Positions 1-11,228 of a DNA stretch of 64,000 nt are shown one piece after another. How positions within the stretch are numbered: position 1 is the stretch's first letter; each line of letters opens with the position of its first letter. The stretch lies in assembly GCA_001949185.1 (NCBI GenBank), contig BDGG01000007.1:1314215-1378214 (forward strand), in the 5' to 3' direction. The translations under genes and the position numbers were made by a program. The DNA is from Ramazzottius varieornatus (Eukaryota; Tardigrada; Eutardigrada; Parachela; Ramazzottiidae). The notes under the pieces were generated by a model that saw nothing but the letters and a program-made list of their open reading frames with translations, was not told the DNA's origin and did no database searches.

Positions 1-1103
1 AGTATCAGCCAATGTACGACAATAGTTCCACGCCGATGTGCGACAATAGTTCCTCTATTTCGGAATTTTGCAGTGGCGTCCAGGAATAAGTTCCGCCGAT
101 AACACCTGTTCTGGTTTGTAGAGTGAACTCTCCTCTATTTTTTTACCGTATTGCTTTTAGAGTCAGACTGGCGTAAATCCCTTGTGAGGACCGAAGTACC
201 CGTGACTGAAACCATTGACCAGTCCATCGCAGAAGGGACTGACGGCAAATATATCAGGATAGTCACGAAGCAGAATAGAAAACCGTGAAGACTTGAGAGG
301 CATATATTATCCTGGCAGACAATGTACCTCATCAGCAACAGATGGCATCTGACTTTCATTTACCCTGCTAAGTTTCATTAGCGAGCGCCTGTATTCTCAG
401 GGATTCCCCAACAAGTCGACATAGTCAAGTCTGCCATATTATCGTCATTCAGTATCATGAATGATGTTTACAAAATCTGAATGAACCTTATTGAGGGAGC
501 GTGGTCAGACTGTGTGCTGAGTGACGATTGCGCCTGCACCGTTACCGACGAAATGTTTCAAAAATGGCTAACCAGTCGATCTATAGTCGAGGGCGGGCTC
601 ATGGGGCGGTACGATCAAAAGCGTTGATTATCGCTTCCCTTGCGATCAGCTGATCACCTTGTAATCGACTGAGACTACTTATGAACACCCGAGAAGATGA
701 CGAAAACGCTTTGTACACCCATTCCTGTCGGCACTCTTATAAAGCACGGAGCTCAGACAGTGGGGGGAGGGGGGGGGAAGGAAATACTAATACTTTAATA
801 CGGACCGTAAGTGCTGTATTCTACCTGTAGGAGACTTACTTTGAATGAACCTTAAAGTATCTCGGAACATAATATCCTGCGTTTTAGCACTGCACAACAT
901 AGTTTAACGAAAAGTGGTTCTTTGTAACCGATTCGCCCGACTTTTGTAGTTTGATTAAAGCTATCGTAATCTCATGATTGATTCTGCTAGGTGAAGACAA
1001 TTATAGACATATGGGAGAAAAGCCCCACGCGAAATTCTGTCAGATGTGCAGGGAGCAATTCAATTTATGACTGCGGGTTTGTCGACTTATCCGGGAAGTC
1101 GAC
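1..1103. other. No gene seen; short direct repeat at left edge
   Basis: I see no supportable gene here. At the left edge a 16-base block (gtacgacaatagttcc at 14-29, gtgcgacaatagttcc at 38-53) is repeated with a 24-base period, and a related aataagttcc follows near 85. A G-run lies near 765-780. The region is probably non-coding flank downstream of the minus-strand secreted-protein gene that ends at 1104. Confidence 0.5.
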
Positions 1104-1970
1104 CTATCCGAAAAGTGGTAGTGGTGGTGGTGGTGGACAAACTACTCCACAATTCACGCCTCCCTCAGGATTTACGGTTCCAGAGTTATCAAACGAGCAG
1201 CCAATTTTCGCTGGATCCGGAGTGAGAGTCTCCTTGATGCATCTCTCGAGCAGGGCTTGCTCAGGAGGAAAATTACAGTCGGGTTTGGGCTGCAGTGCGG
1301 TTACAGCGGGACTTTGGCAACAGGTGCCTCCACTATTCGGATTGATGTAGCATCCTCCTTGCACCCTCAGGCCTTGAGCATAATATCTTGAGATACTTTC
1401 TTGAACTGATGGACGTGGTGTGACTGGGTTCGTTGCAGTGGGTGTAGTCGTAGTTGAACCCAGTGTTCCGGTTGCTGCTGTGGAAGTAGAAGTTGAAGTT
1501 ATTGGCGCAGCAGAAGTCGCAGTAGGACTGGTGAACAAAAAATAAGATTCCGCTCCGCTGAGAACGTCGAGACCTGATTGGTCGGAGATTTGAAACTGAC
1601 CATTGAGTAAGTAGGGAGTGTCAGCCGTCAAGATGTTTATAAAGCTTTGCGAAGGCACAACTCCAGCAAATTGGGTAACGTCCCCATTACATTCCAAACG
1701 GCAACCGATCACTCTTCCCGCTGCATTCAACACGTTCGGCACCCAGGCACATCCGGATCCAAGTGATGTTATATCACTGGTCAGCTGCAAACAAGCGGCA
1801 ATGTCTTGAGCGTTGCCGGTAGGGAGCTGCGAAAGAAGCTGAACCAGTCCAGGTAGTGCGTTGTTATTAAAGGTTTGGCGGGCGTTCCTCGTCAATGGCA
1901 GCTCTCCTTCAAAACTTTTTCCGTGGGTGCCTTCCACAAAAGAGAAAACAGCGAATAGCAAAACAAACAT
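1104..1970 (-). CDS. Secreted Thr-rich, Cys-containing protein of unknown function
   Basis: This is a 288-residue single-exon frame. It begins with a short hydrophobic leader (MFVLLFAVFSFVEG) that looks like a signal peptide, so the product is probably secreted. Residues about 55-105 hold several cysteines. A Ser/Thr/Ala/Pro linker of roughly 50 residues, mucin-like and probably O-glycosylated, follows at about 145-190. A C-terminal Cys-rich segment comes next (GGTCCQ, DCNFPPEQ, NCGVVC), ending in a run of prolines. I do not recognise the family. A decayed relative sharing the LNGQF-ISD block, the Thr linker and the CC...C-F-P block lies at about 10.6-11.1 kb, so this is a small local gene family. 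The start was chosen because it gives the leader peptide. Further exons beyond the proline run cannot be excluded. Confidence 0.6.
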   Translation of the reverse strand: MFVLLFAVFSFVEGTHGKSFEGELPLTRNARQTFNNNALPGLVQLLSQLPTGNAQDIAACLQLTSDITSLGSGCAWVPNVLNAAGRVIGCRLECNGDVTQFAGVVPSQSFINILTADTPYLLNGQFQISDQSGLDVLSGAESYFLFTSPTATSAAPITSTSTSTAATGTLGSTTTTPTATNPVTPRPSVQESISRYYAQGLRVQGGCYINPNSGGTCCQSPAVTALQPKPDCNFPPEQALLERCIKETLTPDPAKIGCSFDNSGTVNPEGGVNCGVVCPPPPPLPLFG

Positions 1971-4900
1971 TTTTTTGCGTGGAAGATGCTGTGATGTGTT
2001 TCAAAGAAACAGGCACACATGAAGAAGAATCAGTTGCTAGCGTTTAAGTGTAAAATTCCGGTAAGTGGAACACGGACAACCTCAGTTTAACTACATAACG
2101 TTAAAATATTTGGGCCAACGGACTCCTCTGGTTTGCAAAATGTACATGCTGATAGTTTTCGTGGACCACAGAGAGCGCTGTTTACCAATAAGATCGGGAC
2201 AAATGCTGGTACTAACGTATAATCTCTGCAGTCTGCATGCTAAAAGGTTTTCTGAACGACGGTTGTCAATGTGTTGCTGACAGCTCATAAAATATGTTGA
2301 TGAAAGACAAGTGAACGAGCACCCGACATTGAAGCAAGATGTCAGATCATGAATCTTAACTTTTCTAGTCAACAGACTCATGGAAATTAGTCCCAGAGTT
2401 GTTTCTATACCGTTTGTATAGCATAAATTACTGATTGCTGGCTTAAAATAGCGCCCAGTTCTATAACTGTACACGAAACGTCCCTGACATCTGAACGGTA
2501 CGATGCAATGATATAATTGAATGATATAATTGATGCAACGAGAAACTAACGTTCAGCCGAAAGTCTGGGATCTATGGCGCGCTGTTCGTGCGCTATAAGT
2601 AACGTTAGGTGGGTGAAGTCGAAGCCGCTTCTCGAGATTGCTTATAGGGGAACCTTCAAGAACATCACGCGCCGCAGTCAACGTTTACTTCATGTGAGGC
2701 CTAACGGTTTTTGTCTACATACAAAAAGCAAGAAGAAACGTGCGAACCAATTCCTGAGCTAAAAGTGGTTTAAACGAGGAGGTCAATTCGTGTTCTGCTA
2801 CACTTCATTTTTATGAAAGGAACTGCAGTAGCGGAAGTCAAAATTTTGTAAGGTATATGAAGAGAGGTTTTTCAGGCCTCTACGTTCTCGAAGAGATCAT
2901 GTAGTTTCTCCCCAGTGTACGTTCAAATGTGAAATATCTTTATTTGAAGACAATAATATATACTCAAAAATGAGGAAGCAGCGATACAAAATTAACAAAA
3001 ACTCTACACGGATTTTCCCTTTTCAAATTGGACTCCAGCACTGGATGAAAGAAGCATGTCCAGTGACTTGTTTGGGCAGAAGGAAGTCAAGCCTGACCGC
3101 TGTTAAGACCCGAGAAAAAGTCATTTTTGTATCAAGCGAAAGTGCGCAAGTGAAAAGGGATTAATCCATCTGGTGCGCAACCGAATCGCCATGCAGGTTT
3201 TGAAAGCTTCATTTTCTCCACCGCGCTCCTGCTTCTGATACCAGTTAGCTTTCGCTTTGTATTTCCTTCACACTCTAGGTGCTTTTCGTCGAAGCGCTAG
3301 GAAATCATCTATCCCAGATGTTCAAAAAGAAACAACATTTTTACCAGTGGCGCGGATAAAGTGAGAATAACGTCACAAACCGCGCGAGTTTACGAGGAGA
3401 ATCGAAAAACAACTTTTGACATCTTTTCAAAAACTTATTTCTCCTTCTGTGTGAGTAACAGGTACCTCATATTCTAAGGACAATGATTGGAAAAGATGGT
3501 CAATTTCTTGAGGGCCGTGCTCTGGAAAAGAGCACTTGTCGAGTAGATGGTCTAAGCTTCGAAAATTTGAGCGGTCGGCAGAGTAACTCAAATACGACGT
3601 CGGGAAATCCGGTTTGTTGAGAGATCGCGAGCGAGTTGAGGTTTGGCTTCGAATACGTCATGGCGCTGTTTTCATTGGTCACATTTGACTGAAAAAGCGC
3701 CAGAGACGACATAATGGCCTCAAACATCCACGCCGGAGCTCGCCCGCAATCCCTCAACAAATCACATTTTCACCACGTGTCTTCTAAGCTATTCTGCTCA
3801 TGGCTCAGTTATTGAACCCTCTATGTAGGAATTAGATATCTCGATGATGCACCGCAAATGGAAATCCGGTGTCGAACGTTCTTTGCCTTAGTGAAAAACG
3901 ACAGCACTTTACCCATCTGCACAACAAAAAGATTTCAGTCCGTACCAATACGACATACGAATCGCACAAATCAAGCTGAGGGAAACGAGTGAAGGGACGC
4001 TTAAATTAATAGGATGCTTGAAGACCACAGCATAATTCAGTGAAACAATCCAGGTTATTGTGCGCCGGTATGCGACCGCAAATTTCGGGAACACCATGAT
4101 GATATCTTAGCGTCTGAGGAATGCGAACCACATGTTTCTGCACTTTGCGTTGCCAGTGCATGGTTCTTCGTCGCACTCGTATACAGCGACACGTATTACA
4201 GCCGCAAGCAAGTAGACCCTGAGATTCAGCGTTCACTCAAAATCTTGTCGCATTGGCTTGTCCAAAACTGCTACGGTGCTGCCACCTCATGAGCCGACGG
4301 AAGAGCCTGCTTCCGTGCGTGGCAGATATAAACTGACGTACACAGCAGGTCACTGTAATTTCAAGAGAGCGGTGGCAAACTGTTCCTTTTGAAATGTACC
4401 GCAATGTCCGATCTAATCTGGAACATCAACAGGGCAACTGGTCAAGTGGAGCATGATACCGACAGCACGTTAAAATGCAGGTGGATGCATCAAGAGTCGG
4501 GATTTCTGCGTGTTTCTGACGCTTGATTTGGTTGATAATCCAAATATGTGTACGTAGATGCATGTCGCACGAGGGAGCAAGGCACGATGCATACTGCATT
4601 GCTTCGTGAACCAGGACCGGTGCATCAACGTACGCTCGAAGTTGAGCCCCATTTCCGATATTTCCTCATATGAACCCCCCTAGGGACTGTTTCGCGAATA
4701 TGCCGGCTTCGAGAGGTAATACAGAACCTGTTCACATCAACGCGCACGTATTCAGCGCCTCGAGTATAACGTGCTACGTGCTACGTGCCGAACATCCCAC
4801 GGATATTCCACGCGCATGGAACAGGAGACTTAAGCTACGAACAAAATTATGCGAACATTCAAATCTTGAAAAATGATTCACAACGACCAAAATAATTTCA

Positions 4901-7236
4901 ACTACTGTTGAAAGCTGAACTTCAATTGATTGTAACTACTAATTCAGCTGGGTTGCATGTCAGACAATAGAAATTGCTGCCGCCCGAGGTATTCCGATTA
5001 ATTGTCATTGCAATTAAAATCCAGAAGGTCATTTTGGAACCATACTGGCAAACCAAGTCTCTCTCACCAATGGGGTCCCGACCACTCGAAAAGGCCGTGC
5101 GAGTGCGTCACAACAGTGAACGGAACAAGTTCTTAATGTGGAAGGAAGCCTAATGCAGCTACTTTAACACTTACAGCACGACAGTACTCCTTGGGAGTAC
5201 AATGCGTCAGTTTCACTCGCCTCCTAATTTTAGCTTTTGGTCTTTCGGGTTGTGGATTTCTTGCTTGCATGCAGTTCGTTCTTGTTATTGAACTGGAATT
5301 AATGACCAGCGGTCAGCGAAAACCCAGCACGAGAAACCGGCTACGCCTGCCTCCTTTTCATCACCAAACCCAATCAAAATCCTGTACTCACAAAAAGAAC
5401 GGTAGTATCTTGCGAACACGAAAACCTTCGTACTGCAAGTCTTAAAGTGGCAATCCGGATCATTTAGGTTCTGGCAATTAACGGACGCGTTTGTCGGTCT
5501 ACAACCAACTCACTGAGGCTTTGATTGTCAGAACCAAATGTTGGCACTCCAAGTAACCGTGTTTCCTCTGCATCTTCATCTTCGATAACGGGAGAGTCTT
5601 CCAGGTTAGCAAGCCGACCAAAACCGAAATACGCTACAACGCCAAATGATGGCTCAAATCAGACAAACCGCATACGAGACACCATCCAACAAGGGAGCAA
5701 CCAAGGCAAACTCATACTTTTTGAGGTGCAGAACGACAGGGGTGTACACAGCGCTCTAGTAAAATCTAGTTCTCACGCCCCAGGTCAGGAACTCGTCCCA
5801 CTGGTTGCTCCTTGCTCAGTCATTACTAACCCGCCAAGCGGACAGTGGCAGTCCTTTGGACGGCTGACATCAGGAGCACATCCGCCTAGTGTCAGTCCCT
5901 GAATCCCGTGCTGGCTCCGACGCCTCGCTCCCCCGTTGCTTGGTCGTCCGTCAACCCGCCCGCTCGGCTAGGGAGTCGTCTGGCTGCTGTTTCGACATGT
6001 GCCGACAGTCTGGTTCGGGTGTGAGGGACGAGAACGGTAACAGTGGCATCGAGAAGCGCGCGGTCTGTATAGAGGGCGGTGACTGGGCAAACAAGCAGCT
6101 TTTGAGCTGATCAGTGCTCGTTCGGTGCTTAGGTCGAAATTTTGCGCGACGTTAATCTTGTTGGGAGCAGGGTCATGGGGACTGCCTCGCGTTTGGCCTG
6201 GGTGAGTTCACAAATCGTATTTGAATGTTCGTTATCCAGGTGGATGGGCGCACCATTTTACGCTTTGTATGTATGCGATAAAAGCCGTGGCTGAAGGGGC
6301 AGTCGGAAGTACGTCGTTGTCTACATTCGAAGGGCGATACCTCGGCCTCAACGTATTTTTTAAAATTGCTCCAGATCCGCAAACAGGTTCGTCAGTGCCC
6401 CGAAACAGTCTGCCTGATGTGCGATGGAAAGGCTGCATGCGACAAATTTAACATGAAAGTTACAGACCGGTTCAGCGGTTCAGGATATTAGATTGTGCGA
6501 ATGGGATGAACCAGGTCAACGATAGCTTCACAAGGAGCACAATCAAATCAGCTTTGGCAGACCGCCATTGTTGATACCAGAGAAAGCCGCGATGGAAACG
6601 GTTGCATCGATGTACCTTGCTAGCTTTGTGGTTTGCACGTTTGTGTCGAATATTTTCGCTTTGATCACTCTTCTGCGAGCTAGGAAAGTCGACCATAATG
6701 GTGTTCACAATGTAGGGACTCTTTGGAGGTCATGTTGTGAACTGAACTTGGAAATGGCTTTCAGAACTGGCACATGGACAAATAATTCAAAACGTAGGTT
6801 GTCCCGGAATGCTGAATACCTCGACAAGCTGAGGGATAACACAGGGTGTACTAGTAGCGAGGTCTCACAGTACTTTGTCCACGAGCATACTTTGTCCAGT
6901 CAACTTAGCTGGCGCTAATAAGGCAACTAAGAAAAAGTGACTAAGTTTTAACCGTTCCGTGTTCGCAAAGAAATCCAGGCCATGCTTCGATGATTGTCAA
7001 CATGTGCTGCATCGAAGTCCAGGGTGCTTTGACGACAGCGCTTCACACTGACATATCTTGCTGAAACGTGGACAAATTTCGCCAATTACACTATCAGAAC
7101 ACAGGCGAAAGTTTACTCCAAATAGCCAAAGACAAGAATGGAAGAAAAAGCTAGCCGTAACAGACGTCTTTCTCCAAACAACCACCTTCAAGTCTGGCAT
7201 CTTTAAGTCTGGTGCTCCTCTCGGTAACGTACTTTG
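1971..7236. other. No confident gene; weak coding-like ORFs
   Basis: The stretch lacks a recognisable gene. Two plus-strand ORFs look faintly coding. One at 5525-5902 (125 codons) is Ser/Asn/Thr-rich without recognisable domains. The other, at 6568-6918, starts with a hydrophobic segment ending in LLRARK that resembles a first transmembrane helix of a receptor, but no further helices follow in frame. Neither has conserved family signatures or clear flanking splice sites, so I do not call them genes. Confidence 0.4.
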
Positions 7237-7305
7237 ATCGTCAAAGCCATCGTCAAAGCCATCGCCATCGCCATCGCCATCGCCATCGCCATCGCCATCG
7301 CCATG
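7237..7305. repeat. Hexanucleotide microsatellite (GCCATC)n
   Basis: About seven tandem GCCATC units follow a duplicated tcgtcaaagcca block. On the minus strand this reads as an Asp-Gly repeat (GDGDGDGD) inside a 113-codon ORF (6997-7338). The ORF has no other protein-like features, so I treat the array as a simple repeat. Confidence 0.85.
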
Positions 7306-7642
7306 ACCTTCGGCTAACATCAGCCAGATTTTAAACACGAAATGTCTGACAGCCGACGTCCGGTTGCTTATGCACCAAGGATAACCTTGTTAGCAGTGTT
7401 GCTTTCTTCTGACTTAGGCATGGACTGGGCAAAGTGTACCGATCAGTCGCACCGCAAATTTCCTCGAGAGAACCGTGATAGTTTCTCTACGGATACTGAA
7501 CACGCTGAGCTTCAAAAAGTCTAGGGAACAGCGGCCCGCTGCGAAGAATAGGTTTCACTTCTTCAGAATCCAAGCATCGAGGGATTTCTTCACTACCCTG
7601 GCGGATTGTTTAGCCTAGATCAATCAGGATGCGGTCGGCGGA

Positions 7643-8003
7643 ATGGTACGACAGGGTGTACGCAGTGAGAGGAGTAAAGGAAGCGGTGGGCTACGTGGTG
7701 GGCACAAAGAGCGAATGAAGATTTCGCTTTTAGCTATGGGGAACCCAGCTGGAGAGATGCTTCGCCCGTTGATTCTGTACGAAGGGAAGGGTGCACATCG
7801 AGTCACATTTCCGAGACACTCAGGATGCGTTCTGCTTTGGCACTAATTCTTCGGAAGGAATGGATACTGGGACTCTAACTGAATGCCTCGAGAACGAATT
7901 TCTTTCGTCCATCACTGGTCCCAAGGGGATCCTTGTTTTCCTTTTGGCGATGATACTTTTGCTCCATGAGCTTTTCAAATTATTCCGCTTGAATGGCTCG
8001 TAA
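7643..8003 (+). pseudogene. Decayed pogo/Tigger-type (DDE_1) transposase fragment
   Basis: The first frame contains ISLLAMGNPAGEMLRPLI. This closely matches the conserved block of pogo/Tigger/jerky-like DDE transposases, in which an N-A-A-G-E-x-L-P-P-x-V-I-x-K-G motif follows the first catalytic Asp. The match is to family knowledge, not to a search. The frame breaks near 7800. A second frame carries GMDTGTLTECLENEFLSSI, matching the following region in which W-M-D/E-S-x-x-F-x-x-W and a LPxI helix precede the second catalytic Asp. The LLLDGHSSH motif expected next is not intact. The frameshift, loss of catalytic residues and absence of the DNA-binding half indicate a dead fragment. Confidence 0.6.
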
Positions 8004-10055
8004 CACTGACGACCAATAACATTGAAAATGTGCGTCACTTGGGGAAACAATCAGCCGTAACATCGTATAATGCGACCAATGGTGTCATATGTGACGTTGA
8101 AAGTAGAAAGAAAGTGTCCTTGCGATAAGCACGCATTGGCTTGGATAAGCACGCATTGGCTTGGATTTCCACGGTAAATCTGAACAGTTAAAACTCTACT
8201 CTCTCGTTCTCAGTCCCCTTATGGCGGTAAATGTGATCAGCTGATTTTGACCGTGCAAGGCAGCCCACATTGCCGCCTGCAGAACTTGACTGGGTAAAAC
8301 ATACCATTAAACTAGATCTCGCTCCTCGTACAGAAACTCTTCGGACGATACGATTGAACTCAATTGAAACAGGTTTATTAGTGTAAGCTGTAAGAGGGTC
8401 GATTCTGCGGAAAATTGGGTACGCATGGACAAAGTCAGTCGACACAGCTTTGGCAGCAATAGAAGCTTAGTACTGTGCGGATATGGTTGAATTCGTTGCT
8501 GTTTTGGCACCACGTTTCCGTTCAGTTACAGGTGGGATTTGCGCAAGACGAAGTCACGTGGTTTGCCGTATTGGCCCGTAAAACCTCGTGACACGCACTC
8601 GCTGAACTCAGAGCCAAGCCACGCTTGCACTCATCGTTCGAGTTGAGTAAATCATGTTGACACATTGTGATCGGCTGATTGAATTTCCAACATGGAGACC
8701 TTGATTGGTTTCCGGTAAAAAATTACCGCTTTTCAGAAATCTCAAATCTTCCGAGATTTTCTTCAGTAGAACAGTGAAACAGTGCCTCTTCGATTGTGTT
8801 CTGTCATTGCTTTTCTGAAATGTCTTGTTATCACTGAGAACGGAACGAGTTTACGTGTCTTCTCGCCAGTTACGGTTTACCACAGTACAGCTGTTTTCAG
8901 CCGAGCATCCACGCCGGATAGTCTGCTATCGTCTCTTCCTGACGTTCAGGCAGCCTCTGCCGGACGGAACCTGGATCCCGCTTCATCAAGCTCGAAAGAG
9001 AGAGATCACTTAGTACTTCTAACACCCGTAACCGTTTTCGTAATTAAAACCGTCCCCTCACAGCAATGTCAGATTAATTCGGGAGGATCTACCCAGGTTA
9101 ATGGGTGAATGTTTTGGATACTGCTCAAGCCTTCTCGGTGCGCGAGCTCACGAGGGTAGTTAGTGACGGTACAGTGGCGCAATGAAATGATCTGTAAGCC
9201 AGGAGGGTGCGCGACTCGGTCGGGGATGGGTGAGTGGTCCGAGCTGTATGAGTCACGGCTCGATTCAATAGAGAGGTTGATATGAAATCTGAGCAGCCCA
9301 AGAAAACCGAGTAGCGTAAGAGCTTGGCCCCGCCTATCCCTTACTTTACTTGGGAGAGGTTGAGACGCGCTACTCGGTGCGCTCGATTAGCGCAACTTTT
9401 CCAAGGACTTTTTGCAAACATCCATTTCTGCTCCTACGTGACTTTCAAACGAATCAGTGAATTACACAGAGTTTTGGTTCGAGTGTAGGACAAACGGGAA
9501 TTAAAGTTCACTCCTAGTTTCAAAACCAAAAAGGAGATGGTCGAGACGACTACAAAAGCTACAGTTAAAGTCGATTCAAAATCAAGTGACGTGCTGAAGC
9601 TACAGTTAAATGTACAGTTCCTCATGATGGTTTTGCTGAAGTTACAGTGAAATTAACAGATCCGTTCAGTTTTTGATAGCTACAGTTGCGCCCACCGTCA
9701 AACCCACAGTTACGCTGCGGACTTCCGTTTCTCTTCAGGTTGAAAAGCCACAGTTAAGCATGCAGTTACTCTTACAGTTGGGAAATATCTCAAATAGGAA
9801 GTCAGACGCCAAAAGGCGCAGTCAGAACTGCAGTTTATGTTCGTGTGACAACCTAAGAGAGCAAAATAGAAGTTTGACGAACTTCTGGAACGAGATACTT
9901 ACCGAAAAGCATGTTTGAAACGTTACTCGGATTTCTTAGGCGTTCTTAGGAACGGCCCATATGCCTTACTCGGGAATTAAGCGCCGAGCACATTAGTACG
10001 TTCAGCTGATTCGACTCCGCCCACGAGCTCGATTTTGATTGGCTCGTTCTTACAC
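8004..10055. other. No gene; small tandem repeats
   Basis: A perfect 20-base direct duplication (gataagcacgcattggcttg) sits at 8124-8163. Around 9540-9780 the motif acagtta recurs irregularly about nine times, giving a loosely repetitive stretch. A plus-strand ORF of 108 codons at 8782-9108 shows no recognisable features. Nothing here supports a gene call. Confidence 0.45.
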
Positions 10056-10374
10056 TACGAGGTAAAGGTTGTAAACTTAGCCGCCCCATACCGGGTTTGT
10101 AAAGTTAGCCACAGCTGTGGCGTCTATTGCTTGATTGGGTATTTGATTGTGAGTCTTGGCTTTTTAACATGGGATTTCAACGTTTCTTTAATTGCGGATC
10201 TCTTGGATCCGCTGAATCCTCACGTTGACTGTACTTGATAGCATTCGACAGCCCATTATTCTATCTATCGATCTCTCTAAATTTTCGGATTGCATAGGAG
10301 AAAACAGGCAAACTTGAACGGCTAACTTTACAAACCCGGTATGGGGCGGCTAAGTTTACAACCTTTCCCTCGTA
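10056..10374. mobile_element. MITE, 319 bp, ~55-bp terminal inverted repeats
   Basis: The left end (10056-10111) and right end (10319-10374) are near-perfect reverse complements. Both contain ggttgtaaacttagccgc and the accgggtttgtaaagttagcc block, with a single mismatch close to the outer edge. The interior has no transposase. Size, long terminal inverted repeats and non-coding content fit a miniature inverted-repeat transposable element. Superfamily and target-site duplication are not evident. Confidence 0.85.
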
Positions 10375-10619
10375 CTCGGAGTTCTTACTCTACTCGAGCG
10401 TCGTATCAACCTCTGGAATAACTCAACGTGTGCACGGACAAGTCATTAGGTCCAATTATACCCAGCGCGTGCACAACTCCTCCTTGTTCAAATGCGGCGA
10501 CTTTTCATGGCGACGTCGTCTTGCTCGCATCACACCTGTACTTTTAGTCAACCCCTGCGTCTTTACCCTCCTGACGTGGAGAGATCCACTACAGCGCCAC
10601 TTTGATCCCAGGCCAGCGG

Positions 10620-11095
10620 ACCAGCGGTGCCAGCTGCACCAGTGAAAGCTCTACCGTTATCGGGACGACTATTGGCGATGCGCTGTCCAATAATACTTTC
10701 GGTAGGAAAACTGCAGTTTCCAGTTAACGTTCCACCACTATTACAACACTGTTAAGAGGAATCGCTGCTGGTTGCAGTGAAAGTACAAGTAAGTGCCGGC
10801 GCCGTGTCGCTTGACAAGCACGCTGTAACGAAAGCTGCTTGCTGTGCTTTGGCTACTGCCGCCGTAGGGTTAGTAGTATGGCTGTTAGGGTGGCCGCCCT
10901 GCCAGAAGTTACCGCTGTGGTTGTGGGAACTGTTACCGGTGCGGCTGTGGTCCTTGTTGGTGGGATGAAATAGAATTCGCCGTTGAAGGTATCCAGGTTG
11001 CTTTCGTCAGAAATCGTGAACTGTCCGTTAAGGGTACAAGCTACCTTGTTGTCCATTAGTCCGAAAACCATCTTTTCTATCTGGTCGAAAGTTGC
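10620..11095 (-). pseudogene. Broken paralogue of the 1104-1970 secreted-protein gene
   Basis: Read on the minus strand, the segment gives TLNGQFTISDESNLD, matching LLNGQFQISDQSGLD of the gene at 1104-1970. A Thr/Ala/Pro linker and then a QCCNSGGTLTGNCSFPTE block follow, matching CCQS...DCNFPPEQ there. The linker and the Cys block are in different frames, with a shift near 10895-10905. A TAA lies at 10752-10754 just before the Cys block. No leader peptide is present, and the 5' end runs into a 58-bp inverted duplication. An intron ending at ttaacag just before the Cys block could rescue one break, so a functional spliced gene is possible but less likely. Confidence 0.55.
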
Positions 11096-11228
11096 AACCG
11101 TTATGTGAGGATGCCATACAGTTTGCGCCGCGCCATAATTCATATTCCGGCAAAATATGAAATTATGAAAGGTTTCGACCTCCGACCAGACAGAAAAGAT
11201 GGTTTTCGGACTAATGGACAACAAGGTA
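11042..11228. repeat. Inverted duplication, 58-bp arms, 71-bp spacer
   Basis: Arms 11042-11099 and 11171-11228 are reverse complements with about 52 of 58 positions matching. They include taccttgttgtccattagtc on the left and its complement on the right. The left arm overlaps the 5' end of the broken secreted-protein paralogue, so part of that gene's coding sequence has been copied in opposite orientation. Confidence 0.85.

Noticed and set aside
6568-6918. Possible first helix of a GPCR
   Set aside because: Only one hydrophobic segment is present, followed by a non-membrane reading; no second helix or splice partner was found.
6997-7338. ORF with (Asp-Gly) repeat
   Set aside because: The repeat is a hexanucleotide microsatellite and the remainder shows no protein-like conservation.
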